Shown here piece after piece: positions 33,561-42,935 of a stretch of 64,000 bases of DNA. The notes beneath the pieces are model-generated. The model worked only from the letters and a program-made list of their open reading frames with translations. It ran no database searches and had not been told where the DNA came from. The position numbers and the translations under genes were made by a program. Each line of letters opens with the position of its first letter. Positions within the stretch are counted from its first letter, which is position 1. Source of the stretch: Riptortus pedestris (Eukaryota > Arthropoda > Insecta > Hemiptera > Alydidae); assembly GCA_019009955.1 (NCBI GenBank), contig CM032229.1, positions 75,995,001 through 76,059,000 of the forward strand, given 5' to 3'.

Positions 33561-33756
33561 CAAAAATGTAGCTTGTCATGTATGCTGTAAATGTATTTAT
33601 TCACAAAGAACAAAGTACGCGGGACAAATGCAAGGTCGATGGAATTTTTCCATAAACGAGTTACTAAACTTTGATGTTCCCAAACCTTTCGTACGTATTT
33701 GTGAAAAATTGAGGCCGATGCGGTGTATGTGAGGCTGCTTGGAACGGTTTATCTAT
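33561..33756. other. Unique spacer
   Basis: Nothing recognised. Confidence 0.3.
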
Positions 33757-33850
33757 AGGAAAAGTCCGTCACTCGGGCAGCGTCAACTAAGCAGATTTCC
33801 CACGTAACGTTTTACAGCAGATAAATCTACATACTGGTAACAATTAACAC
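33757..33850 (-). mobile_element. M repeat fragment 13 (hairpin end, module B)
   Basis: GTCCGTCACTCGGGCAGCGT, CAACTAAGCAGATTTCCCAC and CAGATAAATCTACATACTGG match the terminal hairpin and the last part of module B as at 41691-41770. Confidence 0.8.
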
Positions 33851-33998
33851 CACCGTGAATATTAATAGAATAAATACAAATAATGATGGGAAATGATTAA
33901 GTCAATTTACATTTTAATAAGACCCACAACCGAAAGCGTCTGAATTGTACAACAAAACAGGTCAGCCCACCTCTCAGAGCTTAGGAATAGAAATATTG

Positions 33999-34012
33999 TT
34001 GATCGGAAAGAA
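33999..34012. repeat. Target-site duplication, left copy
   Basis: TTGATCGGAAAGAA is repeated exactly at 34917-34930 and brackets the LINE insertion. Confidence 0.85.
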
Positions 34013-34916
34013 CACAAGTAAAAGCAATAGCAAATTTAAATAATGTGCAAGAGTATTTTACCGATATCTCGTGTGGAAAAAATTGCCTAGCAAATAAAAA
34101 CAAAATTTTGGAACAAGCAACAAGTCACATATTATCCACCGACATCAATAGAGTATATAGAGTACATCATACAATCCCTTTTATAGAAGTGTCTGCCATT
34201 ATACCAGCCCCCAACCCGAAGATTATCTTAAATTCAAAGTGAATATGAAGAAATTAAGATTAGTAAGTCAACTTAGAATTTCAAATAACGACTACTTGAA
34301 GTTGTATCACAATAAAAAAATGAAAGTAATAAAATCGGGAGAAATTTGTGAATGAGGAGGAATTTATATCAGATGGATTAAAACATTTATTATTGCAATG
34401 CTCGGAATACAGCTATTATAGAGAGCAATACTTGAAGAAGTTTATAGCCACAAGTGATGGCTTAATGTCACTGGAAAATATTCTTCACATTGAGGACATT
34501 TATAAATTGAACATGATTTACTCATTCCTGTCAGCAGTATGCAACAAGGCAACGACATAGTTTATACCATTATCATGAAAATTAAACACTATAATTTAGA
34601 AATGTCCAACGAAGTCAATTAACGCGTCACAGTAAACAAATAAACAAAAGTAAATACTTATATGTTGAATAGTACTAATCAGATTAAATTATAAAGAATT
34701 TTAGGAGTTTAAGTACCTGAAAACATTTAATAAAAAAAATGGAAAATGTATTATTTTATTGTATACACTAGGTTAATATTATGCCACTAGTTCTTATATA
34801 TATTTTTTTTTCTTTTTGTATATTACTAGTAAGGTTACTAACACTAAATAGGCCAGACTCAGGCTAACAATATGTATATATTAGTCAATAAAAAAAAATT
34901 TATCTATCTATCTATC
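34013..34916 (+). mobile_element. 5'-truncated LINE with intact target-site duplication
   Basis: The insertion is bounded by a perfect 14-bp duplication. The coding remnant spans about 34045-34560 in two frames. It includes RLVSQLRISNNDYLKLYHN (the 'RLR.GH...L' region), then SGEIC, then DGLKHLLLQCSEYSYYREQY, and SLENILHIEDIYKLNMIYSF before a stop at about 34560. That order (RLR region, Cys pair, H-X4-C, 'LL..' C-terminus) is the post-RNase H end of an insect non-LTR retrotransposon. The 3' UTR ends in A-rich text and a TATCTATCTATCTATC tail. Frameshifts show it is dead. Confidence 0.85.
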
Positions 34917-34930
34917 TTGATCGGAAAGAA
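34917..34930. repeat. Target-site duplication, right copy
   Basis: Exact copy of 33999-34012. Confidence 0.85.
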
Positions 34931-35029
34931 ATCAATTACTGAAATATATCTGAATAAAATATATTAACTTTATTGAAACCTATTTTATATCTCTGGAATA
35001 TGCTGGATGGTAGAGGAACGAATTGATAA

Positions 35030-35288
35030 GGATCAATAAAAAAGCCTTGTCATCTACTATTGCTTTTAATTTTATGCAAAATGCACTTTCAGAGTGAGCG
35101 CTCTACAGTAGGTGCCTGCTGATTATAGCAGTGTAGCCTGGACACCAACCGCCGGGCGACTTCGGAAATCACGTGGCTGGCTACACTGCTATAATCAGCA
35201 GGAACTGACTGTAGAGCGCTGACTCTGAAAGAGCACTTTGCATAAAATTAAAAGCAATAGTAGAGGACACGGACTTTTTTTTTATCCT
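35030..35288. mobile_element. Palindromic MITE (about 250 bp)
   Basis: The arms at about 35038-35148 and 35183-35280 are inverted copies. CTACTATTGCTTTTAATTTT and ATGCAAAATGC match the inverse of GCACTTTGCATAAAATTAAA and AGCAATAGTAG. Inside them GAGCGCTCTACAGT and GCTGATTATAGCAGTGTAGC match their inverses. The loop of about 35 nt holds ACCAACCGCCGGGCGACTTC. Mismatches are few, so it is relatively young. No coding content. Confidence 0.85.
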
Positions 35289-35449
35289 GATAATTTATAT
35301 CTAGTACTGTAATTTATAATGAATCAGAATAATCTCACTGACTCTAATTTTAGTTATCCAAGAGCAAAAGACGGGGTGGAGGGGGTGGTCAGAACGCACT
35401 GGCATGTACCTCATCTAAAAAAGATTTGTTGAACTCAATATTTGGTATT
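35289..35449. other. Spacer
   Basis: Nothing recognised. A G-rich run GGGGTGGAGGGGGTGG at about 35373 precedes the next M copy. Confidence 0.3.
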
Positions 35450-35874
35450 TCAGCTTGAAATAAAACGGTTTACTCAAGTCTAAATCTACGAAATGCCAAT
35501 ATCTCAGTTAATATTAATGATAGAGATAACAGGTTTATAACAACGTTTATAGAACATTAAATTTTTAATAGTATTGGTTATATTCAATTTTTCAATATGA
35601 CGTATAATAACGGAGATATATTTAATTTTCGGAATCCCCCCTCTACCGCCCTCCCAATCACCCCATTTCAGCAGTTAACGGACTTCTTCAATTTTACATT
35701 AAACGTTTAAATATTGAGTTGGTAATGATCAAAGAAAAATTGCGACCGTTAGAGCGGGAACAGAAAATATATAATTTTTAACGGACCTCATTTCGATGGA
35801 TATCTGTGGAAAGTTTTCCTAAATCGCGTTATGAGTACGGCCTCAATAGATGATTTCCCTTAAGGGAGTGCTGA
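35450..35874 (-). mobile_element. M repeat copy 14
   Basis: Minus-strand text: AATGCCAATATCTCAGTTAA, ACGTATAATAACGGAGATAT, TTCAGCAGTTAACGGACTTC, AAAATTGCGACCGTTAGAGC and TGAGTACGGCCTCAATAGAT, then GATTTCCCTTAAGGGAG. It lacks a long TA tract, and its palindrome end joins SINE fragment S6 directly. Confidence 0.85.
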
Positions 35875-35990
35875 TGCCACTCTTTTAGTAGTCAGAGTAA
35901 AAATAGAGATTTTATGTAGTGCATTTGCTACAAAATAAATTCCTGTCGCCCTGGCAAGAAATGAACCTAAGTTCATTAGTTTTCCAAATA
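35875..35990 (-). mobile_element. SINE fragment S6
   Basis: The minus strand reads GGTTCATTTCTTGCC, then AGGGCGACAGGAATTTATTT, a CACTACATAAAATC block and TACTAAAAGAGTGGCATC. This follows the B box, 'AGGAATTTATTTAGTG' and 'CTAAATAAAATC' order of the family. It abuts M copy 14 without a spacer. Confidence 0.6.
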
Positions 35991-36442
35991 TATTTAAATT
36001 CACTGTGAAGCTTCGATTAGTCAAAACGTTTTCATTAAAACGAAACGTTGTGTATTTGCATATAAGATTTTCTCACTACTACATGATTTATCAGTGCATC
36101 GAGATATAGCCAATATGCACTGGTCTGAATCCTCCACACACGTCAGGATAGTGTGAACCTCACACTGCTACATATTACCTATGTCAGAACTAGAACATGA
36201 GAAGAGCTCCCTGACAGCCTTCTCTTACACTTCTATCATCAGATGGATCGCATTTAACTTATCATCAGAGGATATCCCATAGATTTAAAACCTCAACCTT
36301 AATTAAATTTTTTTTTCACTCAGGACGCGATGGTTCACAACTCCTTCAACTGTTGTTCACATACCAGACTTAACTACTAAATGAACGGAGATCTGTTCAT
36401 TATTGGCTTTACACACATTTTTCTAATTTATCTCTAGAATCT
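35991..36442. other. Unique spacer
   Basis: It includes a GC-richer patch at 36120-36260 (TGGTCTGAATCCTCCACACA, GAGCTCCCTGACAGCC). No family or gene recognised. Confidence 0.3.
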
Positions 36443-36605
36443 GCGATTTTTATTGGCCGTTGGCAAACTTGATATGTTCGTGAAGAACTAGGTTTAAAAA
36501 TAGTTGACATTGGGCAAGAAAGATAGGGGCTTAGAAGTGAGATACAATTTGTAAATTAAAATCTCCATTGTTATGTACAGCTTTATAAAATTGTATAAAT
36601 ATTCA
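36443..36605 (+). mobile_element. M repeat fragment 15 (internal unit, diverged)
   Basis: GCGATTTTTATTGGCCGTTG, GCAAACTTGATATG, TAGTTGACATTGGGCAAG and ATCTCCATTGTTATGTACAG follow the order GCAATTTTTG, ACTCGATAT, GGCTGAAATCGG, ATCTCCGTTATTATGCG. Confidence 0.5.
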
Positions 36606-37417
36606 TCATCTTGCTTGATAACATTATTTAATATGAAATCATCTCATTAATTGAAGATTGATAGATGTCATCGTCGCAATCGGCTGAAGAGGTATTTGGC
36701 TGAAATACCCACTAAGATGAGAGTGGTACTCATTGGCATTTTTTCACGAGCCACATAAATTGTATTGGATTGATTTTTTGTTTTCATGCTTGTATTTTTG
36801 TTATAGTAAAAAAATAAGATGAACCAAAGAAATTTTACCTGCAATTTGAATTCTAGTTCTGGAATCCATGATTACTCAAAACCCCTTTGAAGATGCCTTA
36901 TTCTCCTTGAGTAGTCTAAATCTTCTTTCCATTTAAAATAGGTGACTATCTGGGCACTTGGCAACACAACGATTGTTATATTTTAGGACGTACACTCCAT
37001 GGAATAAAATAGAGCAAATTCAATATGAATCTACTTCTCTATAGTAATATATACGGAGGAGGAAGGGGCACTGTAATCCAAATGATAAAGTCAATTTACA
37101 GCAAGGGTTGGTTCAAATTCCAGATCAATATCGTTTAAAAATTGAAAGAGAGAATGCACACCATCAAAGGACCGAGAGTGACAGGTGAATTAAATTGATT
37201 ATGGGAAATAACAAGGGTTTATGAATTAGCAACAAGGGATGCGCAGCATTCTGACCGTTGTGAAATTTAAGGGATTAGTTGATCCATTTATTTCTGGCAG
37301 AGCTCGTGATGTCATAAAGAACAGTAATTATTTCTATAAGTTTTTTATTGAAAATTAATTTATAAATTAACAAAAAATAATAATTTCATCTAATCATAAC
37401 TGAGGCCGATTAAAGTA
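36606..37417. other. Unique DNA
   Basis: GTCGCAATCGGCTGAAGAGG and the nearby GGCTGAAATACCC lie at 36673-36712. No gene recognised. Confidence 0.3.
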
Positions 37418-37926
37418 TTTCAAGGGAAAAAAAGAAGGATCTTGAGGTCTTGACTCAGCTATATTTATTATCTCCTTTTCAATAGCAGGCGTTTCGCCTT
37501 CCATTACAATTTTTTGCTCGTATCCATTAAAGCAAACCATAATTTTCTTAGATACTGAGGGTACCAACTAACCTTCAAAATTATTCCTCAAAGTCAGTAC
37601 AAAATTAATTCTCCACAGGAGAATAAAAAAAAAACATCACATAATACACAGGCACAAACCCAAATGTAATTTGTCATCAATACGTTATCTTTAACTGAGT
37701 AGGCTCTATAACCTTAATATGTTCTATATCATAATTATCTGTAATCATGTATATATAAATAACTTAAGAATAATAAATATATATCAACCCACCCTTTTAT
37801 TAACCTTTGGATTGCGTTAATGGATGAGATATAAACATTTACAGAGTTTCCCTGTATGTTTTAGCAAAGGAGATAATAAAGATAGCTGAGTTGAGACCTT
37901 ATGATCTTCTTTTATCTTGCTTGAAA
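37418..37926. mobile_element. About 510-bp element with about 65-bp inverted ends
   Basis: The left end reads TTTCAAGG, AAAGAAGGATCTTGAGGTC and TTGACTCAGCTATATTTATT, then ATCTCCTTTTC. The right end is the inverse: AAAGGAGATAATAAAGATAG, CTGAGTTGAGACCTTATGAT, CTTCTTTTATC and GCTTGAAA. The interior of about 370 bp has no coding frame. It is a MITE-like element lying 45 bp before the 38-kb palindrome. Confidence 0.75.
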
Positions 37927-37935
37927 AATAATAAT
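37921..37935. repeat. Direct repeat flanking the palindrome, left copy
   Basis: TTGAAAAATAATAAT recurs exactly at 38149-38163. It could be a target duplication around 37936-38148, or microhomology left by the event that made the palindrome. Confidence 0.6.
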
Positions 37936-37970
37936 TCTGGATTTGGGCTGGCTGGTGGAGGTCCATCATC

Positions 37971-38150
37971 AACGGAATGATCAAAAAGGTCAAACACCTC
38001 CACTCTTAATATTTCTTTATTACAGGCAAAGTACTTTCGGGGCGAACCGTCCCAGAGCACTGATGATGGGACGGTTCGCCCCGAAAGTACTTTGCCTGTA
38101 ATAAAGAAATATTAAGAGTGGAGGTGTTTGACCTTTTTGATCCTTCCGTT
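37971..38150. repeat. Near-perfect 180-bp palindrome (84-bp arms, 12-nt loop)
   Basis: The left arm 37971-38054 and right arm 38067-38150 are inverted copies differing at one of 84 positions (T against G, eight bases from the outer edge). The loop 38055-38066 is GAGCACTGATGA. A transcript would fold into an almost perfect 84-bp hairpin. Arm text includes GGCAAAGTACTTTCGGGGCG and CTTAATATTTCTTTATTAC. The minus frame 38006-38200 is a by-product. Confidence 0.92.
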
Positions 38151-38163
38151 GAAAAATAATAAT
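38149..38163. repeat. Direct repeat flanking the palindrome, right copy
   Basis: Exact match to 37921-37935. Confidence 0.6.
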
Positions 38164-38509
38164 GTTGCATAACCCATATTGTATTTTTCAATAGGAACAA
38201 AATATTAGTTCATCTTAAAAATATTATTTTTAAATATTTGTTTAGCGTTACTTAAATTGCACTTATAATTCGTACTTCTGAGACCACTTTATGGATATAA
38301 TTTTGGTGAGCAATGTATATTTATGGTTTGTATCTGATAAATATATTATACTTATACGTCACATAAAATAAAAACTCATGACGTTCAGAGTTATTATTGA
38401 TGTTTAAAATGAAGACTTATTCATACATTTTCCTCCTTGCTTTCCGAGTGGACACATTATGTTTATTATGAACATTATTGGTGTTTATATCTTTGAATAA
38501 TAATTATTC
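38164..38509. other. AT-rich spacer
   Basis: Nothing recognised. Confidence 0.35.
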
Positions 38510-38800
38510 CAGAGCGAAAATGGAACAAAGCCAGTTTCCCACCTGCCTTGACTCATTCAGCACCTAATTAGCACTGAGGTTAAAGGCAAGAGCCTTTGAA
38601 GGTGCTTAACGCTTGAATTAAAAATTATTGAGGAGATGAAAGGCATTTTATTCGACCTCGCGGTAATTATTCTTGACGCGGAGGTGAGTTGGGTTTTGAA
38701 GTGCGAAAAGCGGCCGACCCTACTTGAAGCTGGCTGTACAGGCTAGAGAGATAAAGAGAGATCCCGTAAGGTATTATATAAGAGAAGGAAACCTCGAGGC
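38510..38800. promoter_or_regulatory. Conserved-looking GC-richer block
   Basis: CTGCCTTGACTCATTCAGCA, CCTAATTAGCACTGAGGTTA, AGGTGCTTAACGCTTGAATT, TTCGACCTCGCGG and CGGAGGTGAGTTGGG stand out from AT-rich surroundings. TGACTCA is a perfect AP-1 site and CTAATTAG a homeodomain core. GAGGTGAGTT looks like a splice donor, but no frame upstream stays open, so a coding exon is unlikely. Candidate regulatory element by composition only. Confidence 0.3.
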
Positions 38801-40430
38801 AGAATAATCATCCAATATTTCTACAGATAAGACCAGTCCCTTGGGCTTCTGAAATAGGACTAGCACCTGTTGCTTTAGCTAGGGCTCTAAACCATACCCA
38901 CCCAGCAGCTCGTTATAAATGGATGTGGTCTCTATTATATATCTTAACTCTCTTGCCAACTATCTTCCATTCGGTTCTTAAGTTAAGATATCATTTGTAG
39001 TTGGTGGGGAAAGTCAAACTCATGTATGATAATTAAAATAGAGTTTTCTAATTACAATGGAATTTTCAATTTAATACTCATATATTTAAACATATTATTA
39101 TAATACAAGTGTGACATCACAAGAGGAACAGAAGCTGAAAGAAGGTATAAAATAAAGTTGGAGTATTTGTCCTTAATGCCCAAGTCAAGTCAATCTTAAT
39201 GCCAGGGAAGGCTAATAGACAATGGCGGAAGTTATCCAGATCATATGGTCAATCAGTAGATTGAAAAATCATATTGAAATCATATCGAAGAACCCAAAAG
39301 TCTTCTCACAATGAACAGATGCACTAAACCAGATATAAGACTTATTATTTTATACTCGTAGGATGTCCTCTTTTAATATTCTTATTACTGACATACTTGA
39401 AGTAATATTGATTTAAAATAACTTTTACTTGTGGAAGGGTAACCTGGAGTATCACGTAGAGGATTAGTTCCACCAGTATATATAATACCATTAGGGAAGT
39501 CGATAGCTATCAAAATGTAAAAATAAATTAGAGAAACGTTTCAACGAAAAATGACTATTAATGACTGAAAATGGAAAACAGATCAAGGACAAAAAAAAAC
39601 ACCCTACATTCAAATACTAATAGAAATCTATATTAAAGACAGCAGTCACAATAAATGAATTTACGTGCTTATAAAATTAGCATTTTTTTTTTTTATCATA
39701 ATACTATGAAGCGGAAATAAAAGAATGGTTGATGATCAAATTTTCAGTCGACTATTTCCCTAAATCAATTTAAATAACTTTATGTATCATTTTTAAAAAT
39801 TATTATTTATTTTAAATTTTGGTTTGCTGTTTCTTAACTTTACCATCATAACATTCAAGCTTGGGATCATACGTGTTCAAGAAGTCAAAGGTTAACAAAA
39901 AGTATTCTACATAGTTTAGTAGAGCACATGCGGCAAATGGACTTCTTTTCTGTTTAAAATACTAGAGTAGGAGGAAACCAAAATGATGATTAATGAGAAC
40001 ATAAATTAATGTTAAAATAACAATTAATTTTAATATGTTAAAACAAGAAGCGTAATTACATCCATATTGCGTATTTAATGCCTCACCTCAAAGGAATTAC
40101 TATTTTCCTTATGCTCCCAAGCTTAATTTGTTCTTTACACAAATTAGGCAATATTATAAACTCTTTGGCAGATATTTATTTCTTTTACATAATAGAATTC
40201 GTGTCAAATAATATCTTCTGCCTGTAGTGTAAGACAGTAAGATGAATTGAATCTTAACTTTTAATTCAGTTAAATATGTCATTTGGCTTATTTTGAAAAC
40301 TTGATAAAAGCTCATTAATAAGCAGCTAGGCCTCAAAAGAAGTCTCTTAAAACGTAATAAACAGGGGCAGCCACAAATAAAAAATTGAAATAAAGAAAAG
40401 TCTAATTCACTTAAAAATGTGATGAGTGCA
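38801..40430. other. Unique DNA, no gene seen
   Basis: Mostly AT-rich. 38870-38950 is GC-richer (CTAGGGCTCTAAACCATACC). The 60-codon minus frame at 40154-40336 is not convincing. Confidence 0.35.
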
Positions 40431-40960
40431 TTAATAAAACCATGGATAACGTGCTGGGCACGTTACTAAATGTCCAAACCCCAATGATGACTGTTAGTTC
40501 GGGAGAGTATCTATTGCTAGTCTAGTGTTCAATGGTCTATTGGAAGTAGGTTATCTGAAGCCCTTGAACCTGTGCAGATACGGTGGAAACGGTGCAGAGA
40601 AGCGTGTAGCCTTTCCGCCCTCTGAGTCGCCCTACGGTAGGTACTCCCATTAGAGCTAGAGGATAGAAATACGAGCTTGCGCATAAAGCACTATCTCTTA
40701 GAAATAGGAGGCAACGCCCAACCTATGGACCTACCTATAGTTCTATCGAGTATGGCTCAATAGCGAAAATAAAGCCATTCTATATTATATTTATGTCAAG
40801 GGCAGAATTCACCGCCCAAGAATAATTAATAATTCAATTATTTTGTAGGCCAAAGAAACAATTTTCCTACTCAAGACCGGGTGGCAAAACCAACCCTTTT
40901 GGCTATTTACTCCAGCGCGCCAACCAAACTAGACCATGGCCACGGTTAGCAATTTTCTGT
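40431..40960. other. GC-richer unrecognised island
   Basis: Includes the short hairpin AACGTGC-TGG-GCACGTT (40449-40465), GTGCAGATACGGTGGAAACG, CCGCCCTCTGAGTCGCCCTA and TCCAGCGCGCCAACC. No frame, tRNA or rRNA signature is recognised. It could be an old mobile element or conserved non-coding DNA. Confidence 0.25.
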
Positions 40961-41139
40961 AAGCTAATTTCCCGTTTAATGTACGGGTTTTTATAACAAT
41001 AATAATAAAACTGGAAAATAAATAGTCCACTATAGTTTACAAAAATAAAAATGAAAAACACAAAATAATAGGTATTGAATAAAAAATATCAAACGAATTG
41101 AAGCAGAGTTCATACAAAAGTCACAGAGCACTAATAAAC
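40961..41139. other. AT-rich spacer
   Basis: Nothing recognised. Confidence 0.35.
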
Positions 41140-41360
41140 GCAACTGCCAGGGTCCGCCATTCATTTTCACACTAAACTAAAAGGCAATTTTGAGGTTGTT
41201 CGCAGTGTAGGCACTTTAAAATTAGAGTAATTATTTTGGTTTAAAGATTTTATGGCAACACTGACACTTGAGACCAGGTGGCAGCTTGTAGGGGTTAGGT
41301 TAAGTGTAGTTATTTAGCCGGGCCAAGCTGCTACACCCGAACGGAATTCACCGTGCCATT
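41140..41360. promoter_or_regulatory. Promoter-like block (TGGCAACACTG, GGTTAGGTTAAG)
   Basis: CCAGGGTCCGCCATTCATTT, ATGGCAACACTGACACTTG, GCAGCTTGTAGGGG, TTAGGTTAAGTG and CCGGGCCAAGCTGC occur within 200 bp. TGGCAACACTG-like and TTAGGTTA-like words are frequent near insect housekeeping promoters, and the local GC content rises. No downstream coding exon is visible on either strand, so this is a weak candidate. Confidence 0.25.
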
Positions 41361-41688
41361 CGTTTAATGAAGAAACATTTAATACTAATGACAAATACTA
41401 AGTTATTTTGTATGTTATAAGTCGTCCGGTATGTTTAAGTCCTTCAGATATTATTTCGCGTAAATACTTATTCGACTGGGTAATAACTACTTGGGTTAAT
41501 GACTAGGGGTAATAACTAGTCGGAGTTACTGACTCCAACCACATCCAGTTGACAAGACAAACCATAATTACAATACGGTTTAACCTCACTCTTCAAGTAG
41601 GAATCTGAAAGACCATAGAGCAATGTTTCTCTTAATTATGTATATTATTAAGAATATTGTTCTACAGCATTTCATAAGATAAGCATAA
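41361..41688. other. Spacer with local GGGTAATAACTA repeats
   Basis: GGGTAATAACTACTTGG and GGGGTAATAACTAGTCGG at 41477-41523 form a short tandem. Nothing else. Confidence 0.35.
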
Positions 41689-42320
41689 AAGTCCGTCACT
41701 CAGGAGCTGCGTAAACTAAGCAGATTTCCCACGCGAAGTATTACAATAGAGAAATCTACCTAATAACAATAGCAGGTGTGAGGAATCTCTAAACCTATTC
41801 ACGAGGGACAAATAGTTAGGGATACGGCCGCCAGAGCTCTCGGCGGAGAGTCCCGAACATAGCCAACTCCTGCCGACCACACACACAATACAAATGCAAA
41901 TATCTCGGTTAATATTCAAGATACAGAATAAATGAATAGAACAATATTTATAGTAAATTTAATTTTCAATAAGATTGATTCTATACAATTTTTCGATCCG
42001 ACGAATATTAACGGAGATATTTCGAATTTTCAAAAATCCCCCTTCTAAACCCCCCCTCCCACTGGTCCGATTTCAGCCATTAACGAACTTGATCTTTCTT
42101 TTTACATAAAACGATTAAATATGAATTTTGGTAACGATAAACAAAAATTGCGACCGCTAGAGCGGTAACAGACAAATATATATATGTATATAGAGTTTTG
42201 AACGGAACTCATTTTCGTCATCTCCTAGGTAGGATCGATGGACATTTGAAGAAAAATTTCGAAAATCACGTCATGAGTACAACCTCAACAGCTGATTTCC
42301 CTTAAGGGAAATCTGCAAAA
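41689..42320 (-). mobile_element. M repeat copy 16 (module B, complete)
   Basis: This is the best minus-strand copy. The hairpin end is GTCCGTCACTCAGGAGCTGC, AACTAAGCAGATTTCCCACG. Module B follows with CGGCCGCCAGAGCTCTCGGC, then AATGCAAATATCTCGGTTAA, TTTTCGATCCGACGAATATT and CCACTGGTCCGATTTCAGCC. The slot is short (TATATATATGTATATAG). The 5' block GGTAGGATCGATGGACATTT comes next, and the copy closes with GATTTCCCTTAAGGGAAATC at about 42291-42313. Together with 21257-22006 it defines both ends of subfamily B. Confidence 0.9.
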
Positions 42321-42439
42321 ATTGCGATTATACTTGGCGACATATTCCTTCTAGTTATTAACAAATCATCAATATTTCGATTTGATCCTATATCATTTGT
42401 TGCGAGAGCTATAGTACATCAGTCTTTCTTTATCTTTCG
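42321..42439. other. Spacer
   Basis: Nothing recognised. Confidence 0.35.
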
Positions 42440-42935
42440 GATTGCCACTTTCAGGGCGGGGTATTGTAGTCAATGCGTAATCAGTAGAGGTGATTGTAGT
42501 CTGCCTAGTCTTAAAGGCATCAATGCGGCCAACTCCAACTTACAAAAACCCTCATCATTCTTATTGGTGGAGCCATCATTATGATCGAAACAAACCAATA
42601 TGATTGCTTGGTATTCGCTCTGACTCTATTGCCTCCAGTAACTTGGGGCTGTCAACGATAATAAATGTTTGTCAGAAAGAATTCATCCCGGAGATAAACA
42701 ATATTACTATTTATTTATAATATATACAATCTGACGTAATTGTTGAGGAAACTAGTCTTCTGTAAAATGGTCTGTATGAAGGGGATCCGTTAAGCCTTTA
42801 CCCATTTGGTGGAAATCTGTTTCATGACCGCCCTTTGATTTACCAACCCTATGGGCAATAGATCTCAGGGATATATATAGGTACTAGGGCATCGGGGGTA
42901 TCTCCTACAAAGAGGGAGCTAAGACCCGAGAAATG
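42440..42935. other. GC-richer unrecognised island
   Basis: CTTTCAGGGCGGGGTATTGT, TTGGTGGAGCCATCATTATG, CTATTGCCTCCAGTAACTTG and AGGGCATCGGGGGTATCTCC. No frame or family recognised. Confidence 0.25.

Noticed and set aside
38055..38107. A confirmed hammerhead ribozyme
   Set aside because: The CUGAUGA and GAAA boxes are present but the required helix I and III arrangement is not; kept only as a structural-motif finding.
38684..38695. Splice donor GAGGTGAGTTGG marking a coding exon
   Set aside because: All upstream frames from the nearest plausible acceptor (near 38511) contain stops within about 60 bp.
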